From: a virus
Virus record (IMG/VR): IMGVR_UViG_3300025009_000317
Span: 1 to 29,442 of that record
Length of the DNA: 29,442 bases
Reading direction: 5' to 3' (one strand)
Shown: positions 7,351-14,054 of the stretch, piece by piece
Layout: every line of letters starts with the position of its first letter
How positions within the stretch are numbered: the stretch's first letter is position 1
Translations under genes and position numbers: made by a program
The notes under the pieces: model-generated
Told to the model about the DNA's origin: nothing
Databases searched by the model: none
The model's input: only the letters and a program-made list of their open reading frames with translations

Positions 7351-7827
7351 ATGAGTGATGATATTAAAGAGAATGAAGAGATTGAAACTCCTAATGATTC
7401 TTACTGGAAATGCGATGATGAAATTATTAAAATCGCAGAAGAATTGATATCTAATTTCCACCCCGACGCGGCCTATTCTAATATATGCTATATGTTCAGA
7501 AGTGAGCATCAGAAAGCTGGCGGAAAGGTGGTGCTCGGTAAATGCTCGAAACAGAGTGATAAACTAAAAATACTTCACGGATTTGATTTTATTATTGAAT
7601 TTGCTCATGACATATGGCAACAACTTACAGATATCCAAAGACAGGCATTGATTCTACATGAATTGAAACATATTGAAATAACCGAATCAAAAGAAGGTGA
7701 ACTTAAACTACGTGTCGCAAAACATGATCTTGAAGAATTTCGTGATGTGGTAGAGATCTTTGGTCTCTATACTCAGGATCTTCAGGCCATGGCGTCGGTG
7801 ATTGTGGAGGCAAAGGAAAAAGAATGA
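7351..7827 (+). CDS. Putative phage metallopeptidase
   Basis: ATG 7351 is preferred (GGGGAGG at 7337-7343) over an upstream in-frame ATG at 7273. The 158-residue protein has a zinc-binding HELKH (103-107, HExxH type) in LTDIQRQALILHELKHIE, and a distal KHDLEEFRDVVEIFG (124-138) that fits the third ligand region of the phage metallopeptidase family (PF18894-like). It may be a cytoplasmic protease or a structural relative; the target is unknown. The stretch 7460-7560 looks GC-richer than its surroundings. The stop overlaps the next ATG (ATGA). Confidence 0.75.
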   Translation: MSDDIKENEEIETPNDSYWKCDDEIIKIAEELISNFHPDAAYSNICYMFRSEHQKAGGKVVLGKCSKQSDKLKILHGFDFIIEFAHDIWQQLTDIQRQALILHELKHIEITESKEGELKLRVAKHDLEEFRDVVEIFGLYTQDLQAMASVIVEAKEKE

Positions 7828-8003
7828 AAAGATCAAATTCTGATTTTATAATGCCATGGGGTAAATTTAAAGGTAAATCAATAGAAGATATTCCTTCAAG
7901 TTATTTGAAATGGCTTGCTGAAAAATCAAATGAAGATGATGTCTGTGAAGCAGCGGATGCAGAATATGAGTGGAGAACAGAATGGAACAAACATTGGGAA
8001 TAA
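7824..8003 (+). CDS. DUF3820-like protein, 59 aa
   Basis: Begins in an ATGA overlap with the metallopeptidase. The motif MPWGKFKGKSIEDIPSSYL (residues 10-28) followed by KWLAEK is the signature of DUF3820 (usually MPFGKYKGxxLxxLPxxYLxWL). Members are small and sometimes associated with exonucleases. The C-terminus is acidic and Trp-rich. Function unknown. Confidence 0.7.
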   Translation: MKRSNSDFIMPWGKFKGKSIEDIPSSYLKWLAEKSNEDDVCEAADAEYEWRTEWNKHWE

Positions 8004-8007
8004 ATAA

Positions 8008-8187
8008 ATGACTGATATGTTGATGGAATATTGCAAATCAATTGAAGAAGCAGATACTCTATTTTGTAACTTTTCAAATAAACATTTACTATTTCCTTAT
8101 CCAAATAATATTATGTCAATTTATTCAATAATGTCATGGTCTATTTGGAATACAGAATATTCTAAGAGAACTTCAAATTTAAGATAA
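8008..8187 (+). CDS. Hypothetical protein, 59 aa
   Basis: Starts 4 bases after the DUF3820-like gene and ends 11 bases before the polymerase. The sequence (MTDMLMEYCKSIEEADTLFC onward) has no recognisable motif and no clear Shine-Dalgarno. The compact spacing on both sides supports a gene. Confidence 0.45.
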   Translation: MTDMLMEYCKSIEEADTLFCNFSNKHLLFPYPNNIMSIYSIMSWSIWNTEYSKRTSNLR

Positions 8188-8198
8188 ATGGATTAATT

Positions 8199-11100
8199 AT
8201 GCAGAATAAAGACTTTGCACATCTTCATGTACATACAGAATATAGTCTTTTAGATGGTGCATGTAAAATCAAAGAATTAGTCACTAGGGCTAAAGAATTA
8301 GACTTTGAATATTTAGCAATAACGGATCACAGAAACATAGACGGTTCTATTAAATTTCAAAATGAGTGTGAGAAGCAAGGTGTTAAAAGTGTCATAGGCG
8401 TGGAATTCAATATTGTCAAGGATGCGACTATCCGAGCAAAAGAAAAGAATCATCACATAACTGTTCTAATAAATAATCAGGAAGGTTGGCATAATGTATT
8501 AAAAATGCTTACATATGCCAATCTTTCTGGCTTCTACTATAGGCCAAGAATTGACTATCCTACATTTCTCAATCATTGTAGCGGTCTTACTGTATTGACA
8601 GGTTGTGCTAATGGCGTTCTAGGAAGTCCAGAAGGAAGGCAATTCCTAGAACAATTGCAAGAAAAAATACCTGATGATATCTTTGGCGAAATAATGCCAC
8701 ATAATACTGACTCGCAGAAAGCAATGAATGAGTTGGTAATTGAAACAAAGATCAATGGAAAATATCTACCATTATGTGCAACATTAGATTGTCACTATAT
8801 CTACAAAGAAGACAAAGAATCTCATGAAGTCCTTCTTGCAATGCAGACTCAAAAAAAATGGTCTGATCCTAATCGAATGAAATTCACTGATTATGATCTT
8901 CATTTGAAATCAGCCAATGAGATGATTAAGGCATTTGAGAAACAAAATCAATTAGATTCAGATATCTATCTTGAAGCAATGCAACAAACGGTTTATATAG
9001 CAGAATATTGTTCTGAATTTAAAATTCAAAAACAAAATATAAATCTTCCTCTTCCTCCATCTGTAAAATCTCAAACTATCTGCAAAACAAGTGATGAATA
9101 TTTACAACATCTATGCGTTCAAGGAAGTATAGAAAAAATTGGCGAATTTATGCCAGCAGAATATGAAGAAAGATTTGAGCATGAATTCAAAGTAATCAAA
9201 GATAAAGGATTTATAGAATATTTTCTAATTGTTTGGGATCTTATTCAATGGTGTAAACAAAATGGCGTAATGACAGGACCAGGAAGAGGTAGTTGCGGTA
9301 GTTCATTGTTGGCGTATTTTTTAGGTATTACTAATATTAATCCTCTTAAATTTGATCTCCCATTTTCAAGATTTATTAATGAAGAACGATTAGATATGCC
9401 AGATATAGATATTGATTTTAGCAACAGAGATAAAGTCAGAATCTATCTTGAGGGAACTTACGGGAAATATAATATTGCAGGGATATCTACTTTTCAAAAA
9501 ATGAAGAATAAATCTTCTATAAGAAGTGTAGCAAGTACATTTGAAATTCCTTTAAAAGAAGTAGATTTATTCTCAAAGCAAATAGGCAAAGATGATACTA
9601 TTGAAACTGTTCTAAATACAGAAATAGGCAAAGAATTTGATAGAAAATATTCTCATATTGTAGACCATGCAATAATCCTTGAAGGAATTAATAAGAGCAG
9701 TGGACAACATGCAGCAGGAATTATAATCTCAAATGAAGATTTAAGAGATGGAACAAAATGTAATCTTGCAATGAGAGATGGTTCTTTGACGGTCAATTGG
9801 GAAATGGCCGACTGTGAGTATATGGGGTTAATGAAACTTGATGTACTTGGTCTATCAACTCTTGAAGCACTGGATGAAGCAAAAAGACTTATCAAAGAGA
9901 ATCATAACAAAGATATTGATTTTACAAAGATTAATCTTGAAGATAAAGCAGTATTGAAAGATATCTCCAATGGCTATACAATAGGTGTTTTTCAAGCAGG
10001 TACTAAACCAATGACTAAACTTATCAAGGAAATGGGAATAGAGAAGTTTAGTCATTTGAGTGATGCAGTAGCACTTGTAAGACCTGGACCTTATGATAGC
10101 GGTCAAACTACTGAATATATTAAACGCAAACATGGAGAGAAATGGAAACCAATTCATCCACTATATGAAGAAATACTTAAAAATACTTATGGATTGATTG
10201 TTTATCAAGAAGATGTAATGAATGTTATTTACAAAGTAGCAGGTTTACCATATCCAGTTGCAGATAAAATCAGAAAGGTAATTGGAAAGAAACGAGATCC
10301 TGCTGAATTTAAACCATTTAAAGATCAATTTATGGTAGGATGTTTAGAAAATCACACTTTATCAAGAGAACAAGCTGAGACATTTTGGGAAGGTTTACAA
10401 AAACATGCATCCTATTCCTTCAATAAAAGTCACAGTTGCGCTTACGCAATGATAGGAATGTACACAGCTTGGTTAAAGCATTACTATCCTGCAGAATATA
10501 TTTGTGGCTGTCTGACCTATGACCAGAAGACTTCTAAGGATGATTTAATTAAGGAAGCCAGAAGACTAAGTTTGGATTTGCTAACACCCAAGGTAGGCAT
10601 CTCAGATGGCCGTAAATGGCTTATTAAGGACAAGAAACTGGTCGTGCCCTTCTCAGCTATAGAAGGAGTCGGGGATAAAATGGCTGACGAGTTAGTGCTA
10701 AGTCTAACACCAAAAAAGAGGAAGGGATTTTTTATTCTTGAGTCTCAGCAATACAGTGTCAAAGGCAAGATGTTAGATATCCTTAATGACATCAAAGCAT
10801 TTGATAAAGATGCTGACATAGATCAATCGGTTGCAGAAAAGTATTTTAAATTTAATGTATTAGGTAAGATTGACAATAAATATCCAAAATTGATAGAACT
10901 TCTTGAGAAGAATGGCTATCACAATATTGCAGACATTGATAAAGCATTTAGTGGTGATATCCATGTAAAACTTGAGAAGACTTGTAAACCATTTGAGATT
11001 GATAAGAATCTATTCAAGTGTCAATCCTGTGAATTACATTTACATGCACGAAGGCCAGTTCCTCCTTCATCTGCTAAGAATAAGATTGTTATTGTGATGG

Positions 11101-11558
11101 AAGCGCCAGGAAAAGTTGAAAATGATGAAGGGATTGCTTTGATCCACAAAGCCGGAGAAACTCTTTGGAAGGAACTGAAGAAATACAAATTGACCAGAGA
11201 TATGTTTCATGTAACCAACGCGGTTCATTGTTATCCCGGTTCTATCATCAAAAATCCATCAGAAAAACATATAGATGCTTGTCGTAAATGGTTGGATGCA
11301 GAACTTGAGTTTATTCAACCCAATCTTATTCTTGCTGGTGGCAATATATCAAAATATTATTTTAAGAAACAAATGGGTGGAATTGTAAAGCAGGTTCAGG
11401 AAAATCCTACTGAATGGTTTGAGAATAACAAATTTGGATGTTGGATTTGTTGGAGTATGCATCCATCATCAGTTCTTCATAATCCAAATAATAAACTTTT
11501 ATTTGAAGAAGGTATTAAGAATTTTGCTATGAAATGTAAAAAGATAGGAGGATTGTAA
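8199..11558 (+). CDS. DnaE-type DNA polymerase III alpha fused to a C-terminal uracil-DNA glycosylase domain
   Basis: An intact 1119-residue protein. Residues 1-270 are a PHP domain with HLHVHTEYS (8-16) and ITDHRN (41-46) and a late DCHYI; the metal ligands look kept, so proofreading by PHP is possible. The C-family palm has GPGRGSCGSSLLAYFLGI, PDIDIDF (D402, D404) and MKLDVLG (D548) for the three catalytic aspartates, and the finger block SFNKSHSCAYAMIGMYTAWL. From about residue 928 a second enzyme begins. C941 and C944 (KCQSC), C1011 (HCYP) and C1028 (ACRKW) have the spacing of the 4Fe-4S ligands of family 4 UDG; motif 1 is MEAPG (E968), and motif 2 is MHPSS (H1088). The DnaE part is about 900 residues, shorter than bacterial DnaE, with the tau-binding tail replaced by UDG. 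It would copy phage DNA with the neighbouring clamp and loader and could sense or remove uracil. Confidence 0.92.
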   Translation: MQNKDFAHLHVHTEYSLLDGACKIKELVTRAKELDFEYLAITDHRNIDGSIKFQNECEKQGVKSVIGVEFNIVKDATIRAKEKNHHITVLINNQEGWHNVLKMLTYANLSGFYYRPRIDYPTFLNHCSGLTVLTGCANGVLGSPEGRQFLEQLQEKIPDDIFGEIMPHNTDSQKAMNELVIETKINGKYLPLCATLDCHYIYKEDKESHEVLLAMQTQKKWSDPNRMKFTDYDLHLKSANEMIKAFEKQNQLDSDIYLEAMQQTVYIAEYCSEFKIQKQNINLPLPPSVKSQTICKTSDEYLQHLCVQGSIEKIGEFMPAEYEERFEHEFKVIKDKGFIEYFLIVWDLIQWCKQNGVMTGPGRGSCGSSLLAYFLGITNINPLKFDLPFSRFINEERLDMPDIDIDFSNRDKVRIYLEGTYGKYNIAGISTFQKMKNKSSIRSVASTFEIPLKEVDLFSKQIGKDDTIETVLNTEIGKEFDRKYSHIVDHAIILEGINKSSGQHAAGIIISNEDLRDGTKCNLAMRDGSLTVNWEMADCEYMGLMKLDVLGLSTLEALDEAKRLIKENHNKDIDFTKINLEDKAVLKDISNGYTIGVFQAGTKPMTKLIKEMGIEKFSHLSDAVALVRPGPYDSGQTTEYIKRKHGEKWKPIHPLYEEILKNTYGLIVYQEDVMNVIYKVAGLPYPVADKIRKVIGKKRDPAEFKPFKDQFMVGCLENHTLSREQAETFWEGLQKHASYSFNKSHSCAYAMIGMYTAWLKHYYPAEYICGCLTYDQKTSKDDLIKEARRLSLDLLTPKVGISDGRKWLIKDKKLVVPFSAIEGVGDKMADELVLSLTPKKRKGFFILESQQYSVKGKMLDILNDIKAFDKDADIDQSVAEKYFKFNVLGKIDNKYPKLIELLEKNGYHNIADIDKAFSGDIHVKLEKTCKPFEIDKNLFKCQSCELHLHARRPVPPSSAKNKIVIVMEAPGKVENDEGIALIHKAGETLWKELKKYKLTRDMFHVTNAVHCYPGSIIKNPSEKHIDACRKWLDAELEFIQPNLILAGGNISKYYFKKQMGGIVKQVQENPTEWFENNKFGCWICWSMHPSSVLHNPNNKLLFEEGIKNFAMKCKKIGGL

Positions 11559-11881
11559 TGACAAACACGGTTGATGTATTCTGTTCGGAATGTGGAGATA
11601 GAATTTCAACAGATGGAATGATAACTTATATCAATAAAGGACCAGTATGCAAAAAATGTTCTTTCGATTATAAACCAATCACTACTGAATCAGTTTTAAC
11701 AAATTGGAAATCAATTATTTGTAAAAGTAGACAAATAAGAGATATTCTTCAAAAATTTCCTCAAAGTACAACAGCATATGAGAATACATATGAAGATGGA
11801 GTACATGAGACACTTTTATGGTTGATTGGAGAGATACCAGATGAAGATTTTTACCCTCTCCAAAAAGTAAAAGATTTTTAA
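11558..11881 (+). CDS. Zinc-ribbon protein, 107 aa, unknown function
   Basis: The ATG shares one base with the polymerase stop (TAATG). CSECGDRIS (9-17) and VCKKCSF (30-36) form a CxxC-x17-CxxC zinc ribbon. The remainder is a helical region with no motif I know. Coupling to the polymerase gene suggests co-expression with replication proteins, but no role can be assigned. Confidence 0.65.
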   Translation: MTNTVDVFCSECGDRISTDGMITYINKGPVCKKCSFDYKPITTESVLTNWKSIICKSRQIRDILQKFPQSTTAYENTYEDGVHETLLWLIGEIPDEDFYPLQKVKDF

Positions 11882-11899
11882 TCACGATACATTTGCATA

Positions 11900-11908
11900 T
11901 GCTATAAT
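11900..11908 (+). promoter_or_regulatory. Probable sigma70-type promoter, extended -10
   Basis: TGCTATAAT (11900-11908) is a perfect TATAAT hexamer with the TGn extended -10. It lies in the 50-base gap between the zinc-ribbon gene and the gene starting at 11932. No good -35 hexamer is seen at 17 bases upstream, as is common for extended -10 promoters. It would drive the UvsY-like and HU genes and possibly the RNA genes. Confidence 0.5.
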
Positions 11909-11931
11909 GCTTATACAAATTGAGGGTAAGT

Positions 11932-12522
11932 ATGACAGACAAAGAGTTTGAGTATAATTATGAAGCCGATTTAACAATTGATCCATACTACCTGCATGAG
12001 ATTTGTTGTACTCATGCAGATATCTTTGCTAAGTGGGCAAAGGCTTATGCAAGAGCAAAAGCACTAAGATATGATGCAAAAGAGGCTTATGATGTAGCAA
12101 AAGCTAATCTCAAACATGAGATAGAAAAAATTAAAGCAGAACTCGATCATGACATCCGTACCAATTGGCAAAAATACGATCTTAAAAAGATCACAGATAC
12201 AATAGTTGAAAATTGGATTATACGACATGAAGATTACCAAGAAGTATTGAAAGAATGTCGTGAAATCTTACATCAAGCTGCTATTAATCTTAATGAAGCA
12301 CAGAAAAGAGAAGATGCATTAGAAGTAGCAGTAAAATCATTTGAGAATAGAAAGTCAATGATTGAATCAGATATAGATTTGTATAAACAAAATTATTGGG
12401 CAAAACCTAAAGAAAAAGGTTCTGTAGAAAGGAGGATTCAAGAAGTTATAGGGTCTGATATAAATGAAGAAGTGGTTGATAATTTATCAAAATCAAAACG
12501 ACTTATTAGAAAGGAATTATAA
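11932..12522 (+). CDS. Helical coiled-coil protein, possible UvsY-like recombination mediator
   Basis: ATG 11932 is used (GAGGGTAAG just upstream); a TTG at 11920 would overlap the ribosome binding site. The 196-residue protein is almost all helix: an acidic N-terminus ending in IDPYYLHEICCTHADIFAKW, a long charged middle, and EVAVKSFENRKSMIESDIDLYKQNYW. This resembles the layout of T4-type UvsY (an HSKYLDLLMDAK-like start and a final segment with an N-R pair before IxNAI). UvsY loads UvsX on gp32-coated ssDNA; both partners are in this window. The similarity is only in pattern, so the function is a guess. Its stop abuts the HU gene. Confidence 0.5.
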   Translation: MTDKEFEYNYEADLTIDPYYLHEICCTHADIFAKWAKAYARAKALRYDAKEAYDVAKANLKHEIEKIKAELDHDIRTNWQKYDLKKITDTIVENWIIRHEDYQEVLKECREILHQAAINLNEAQKREDALEVAVKSFENRKSMIESDIDLYKQNYWAKPKEKGSVERRIQEVIGSDINEEVVDNLSKSKRLIRKEL

Positions 12523-12798
12523 ATGACTAAGAAGGAATTGGCTGTTGACATCAAGGAATCTTTTGCAACAATCAACAGGGAAATGGCTGAAGAATTGGTT
12601 GATTTTATTTTTGATCGAATTAAATTTGAGATTTCCATGGGAAATGATGTAGATATCCATAAGTTTGGTTCTTTCAAGAATGTAGTTAGAGCACCGAGAA
12701 CAGCAAGAAATCCTCGTAGTGGTGAAGCTATTGAAGTTGGCGAAAAGAATGCAATTCGATTCAAGCCTTCTTCTGCTTGGAAGAAAGAATTGAATTAA
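12523..12798 (+). CDS. HU/IHF-family DNA-binding protein
   Basis: At 91 residues it has the standard HU length and plan: N-terminal helices (MTKKELAVDIKESFATINRE), then the beta-arm with FGSFKNVVRAPRTARNPRSG (residues 46-65) and the closing FKPSSAWKKEL. The RNPRSG tip, with Pro, inserts into the DNA minor groove. It would bend or compact phage DNA or help replication and recombination complexes. The start follows AAAGGAATT and directly abuts the upstream stop. Confidence 0.93.
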   Translation: MTKKELAVDIKESFATINREMAEELVDFIFDRIKFEISMGNDVDIHKFGSFKNVVRAPRTARNPRSGEAIEVGEKNAIRFKPSSAWKKELN

Positions 12799-12807
12799 TA
12801 AAGAATT

Positions 12808-13007
12808 GCTGCGGTGGCGGAAAGGATAGTCGCTCAAACCCATAGTCTGGATACTTTCATATCAGTGAATGACCGAGAGTACACCCGTTAAGCTCTGCTT
12901 AGTGCATCTTAACCAGTCATTAAAAGGCGAGGAATACCACAGATATGAAAAGTTGGGAACTAACAGTCAATGCCAGAAGTACAAGGTTCGATTCCTTGTC
13001 CGCAGCA
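12808..13007 (+). ncRNA. 200-nt tRNA-like RNA with a long insertion (intron-bearing tRNA or novel tRNA-like RNA)
   Basis: The ends form a tRNA-like body. GCTGCGG (12808-12814) pairs with CCGCAGC (13000-13006), followed by A73 and ACA. A T arm, ACAAGG-TTCGATT-CCTTGT (12981-12999), has a canonical loop but a 6-bp stem. The 5' side has U8 and a D arm of class II type (GCG at 12817-12819 with CGC at 12831-12833, loop with GG). Instead of an anticodon arm there are about 145 nt with nested pairing: ACTTTCATATC (12853-12863) with GATATGAAAAGT (12942-12953, one bulge), AATGAC (12868-12873) with GTCATT (12916-12921), and GTTAAG (12887-12892) with CTTAAC (12908-12913). CTGG (12847-12850) can pair with CCAG (12973-12976). 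No anticodon can be assigned, and neither tmRNA nor group I core motifs were found. Confidence 0.6.
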
Positions 13008-13024
13008 ACACTTAGAAAGATACC

Positions 13025-13231
13025 ATGAAAACATTCTATCTAACAAGTGAGATTTGGTCAAAAGTATATCATCCTTATTTTGAGATATATGATCCTGATG
13101 GATGGAATAGAAAACCAGAATATTTTGATCATGAATGGTATCATATGAGAATTACAAGAAAAGAATTCTTGAGAAGAATGGCATCGTCTACATGTATGTT
13201 TAAAATACCATTCAATCAAATACCTTTTTAA
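13025..13231 (+). CDS. Small phage protein of DGWNR type, 68 aa
   Basis: Lies between the two RNA genes. IYDPDGWNRKPEYFDHEWY (22-40) and ITRKEFLRRMASSTC (43-57) resemble a recurrent small phage protein with a conserved DGWxR and a C-terminal STC segment. Function unknown. The ribosome binding site is weak (AGAAAG). Confidence 0.6.
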   Translation: MKTFYLTSEIWSKVYHPYFEIYDPDGWNRKPEYFDHEWYHMRITRKEFLRRMASSTCMFKIPFNQIPF

Positions 13232-13238
13232 TATTTCT

Positions 13239-13323
13239 GGGAGAGTAGCCCAATTGGTAGAGGAAAAGAACTTAAAATTCTTCGGCGAATAGCTTGAGGG
13301 TTCGAATCCCTCCTTCCCCACCA
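13239..13323 (+). tRNA. tRNA-Leu (anticodon UAA)
   Basis: Acceptor GGGAGAG (13239-13245) pairs with CTTCCCC (13313-13319) with one A-C mismatch and one G-U pair; the discriminator A and an encoded CCA end at 13323. The anticodon stem AAGAA/TTCTT closes the loop CTTAAAA, giving anticodon TAA for UUA codons. It has a class II variable arm (GGC-GAATA-GCT) and a perfect T arm GAGGG-TTCGAAT-CCCTC. UUA is a favoured Leu codon in this AT-rich genome, so the tRNA likely supports phage translation. Confidence 0.92.
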
Positions 13324-13347
13324 ATCAAACAAATAGGAATATAATAT

Positions 13348-13530
13348 ATGAAATATAGAATATTTTGGAAAGGAGATCCAGTAGGATATATTAATGATGA
13401 AGGATATCTAGAATTAGAAGATAATCTAGAATTAGACAAAGATCACATTCTTATCCCTATATTGATTACTGAAAAAGATGATAAGGTTAAGATAGGCGAT
13501 TTTGTAATCAAAAGAAAAATTAGTAATTAG
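13348..13530 (+). CDS. Hypothetical protein, 60 aa
   Basis: Follows tRNA-Leu, with TAGGAATAT before the ATG. The sequence opens MKYRIFWKGDPVGYINDEGY and then has an acidic repeat (LELEDNLELDKDH) and a C-terminal beta segment. It is probably a small beta-sheet protein. No family is recognised. Confidence 0.55.
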   Translation: MKYRIFWKGDPVGYINDEGYLELEDNLELDKDHILIPILITEKDDKVKIGDFVIKRKISN

Positions 13531-13546
13531 ACATAAGGAGTATCAA

Positions 13547-13726
13547 ATGAAGATTTCTGATCTTATGGATGAAGTGAAAATTGAAATTGAAGAAGAAAAG
13601 AAGGAAATGGCTAAGGGAGTTCTCAAGCAAAGACTTTATGAGATTCAATCTGCCAAAAAGTGTTTAACAAAGCTTGAAAAACAATTACAAGATTTACTCG
13701 ATAAGGATATTGATGATGTCGTATAG
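13547..13726 (+). CDS. Small charged helical protein, 59 aa
   Basis: ATG 13547 follows AAGGAG at 13535-13540. The protein is a single long amphipathic helix with heptad-like spacing (VKIEIEEEKKEMAKGVLKQR, then CLTKLEKQLQDLLDKD), so it is probably a coiled coil. Function unknown. Its last 11 bases overlap the next gene. Confidence 0.6.
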   Translation: MKISDLMDEVKIEIEEEKKEMAKGVLKQRLYEIQSAKKCLTKLEKQLQDLLDKDIDDVV

Positions 13727-14051
13727 AATTCACGACGGTTCAATACAAATATATAGTAATGGTAAAGATATGACCATTATTATGCCAGGACAAGGATCTT
13801 ATATATTTAAAGAATGTTTTCCTAGAGAATTAATGATTAAACAAGACACAGATATGATTGAAACGACATCGCTATTTGGAAATTATAAATCATATCTTAG
13901 AAGTCCGGTAACTTTTACTATTGATTTATCATTAACCGCTAACATTTGTGAATCATCAAGTGATGATACTCCAATAAATATGACAGATCAATATACAATC
14001 CTTGAATTATTCAAGATAATTGAAAAACGAATAGATAAAAGGAGCAAATAA
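13716..14051 (+). CDS. Hypothetical protein, 111 aa
   Basis: ATG 13716 is chosen because AAGGAT at 13703-13708 gives 7-base spacing; ATG 13713 and an upstream TTG are weaker options. It begins MSYRIHDGSIQIYSNGKDMT and is mostly beta-type with a C-terminal basic helix. Not recognised. It directly precedes the ssDNA-binding protein. Confidence 0.55.
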   Translation: MSYRIHDGSIQIYSNGKDMTIIMPGQGSYIFKECFPRELMIKQDTDMIETTSLFGNYKSYLRSPVTFTIDLSLTANICESSSDDTPINMTDQYTILELFKIIEKRIDKRSK

Positions 14052-14054
14052 TTT

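Noticed and set aside
12438-12843. - strand reading frames over the HU gene
   Set aside because: They are shadows of the clearly coding HU gene and have no family features.
12834-12976. Classical group I intron in the tRNA-like gene
   Set aside because: The P, Q, R and S core elements and a P1 with the U-G splice pair could not be found, and the flanks do not rejoin into a good anticodon arm.
12808-13007. tmRNA
   Set aside because: No conserved 5' tmRNA sequence, no G3-U70 alanine identity pair, no tag reading frame with a resume codon, and a canonical D stem is present.
13058-13324. A - strand reading frame across tRNA-Leu beginning MVGKEGFEPSSYSP
   Set aside because: It is the antisense of a tRNA gene; GFEPSS-type sequences are a known artefact of translating tRNA-Leu/Ser backwards.
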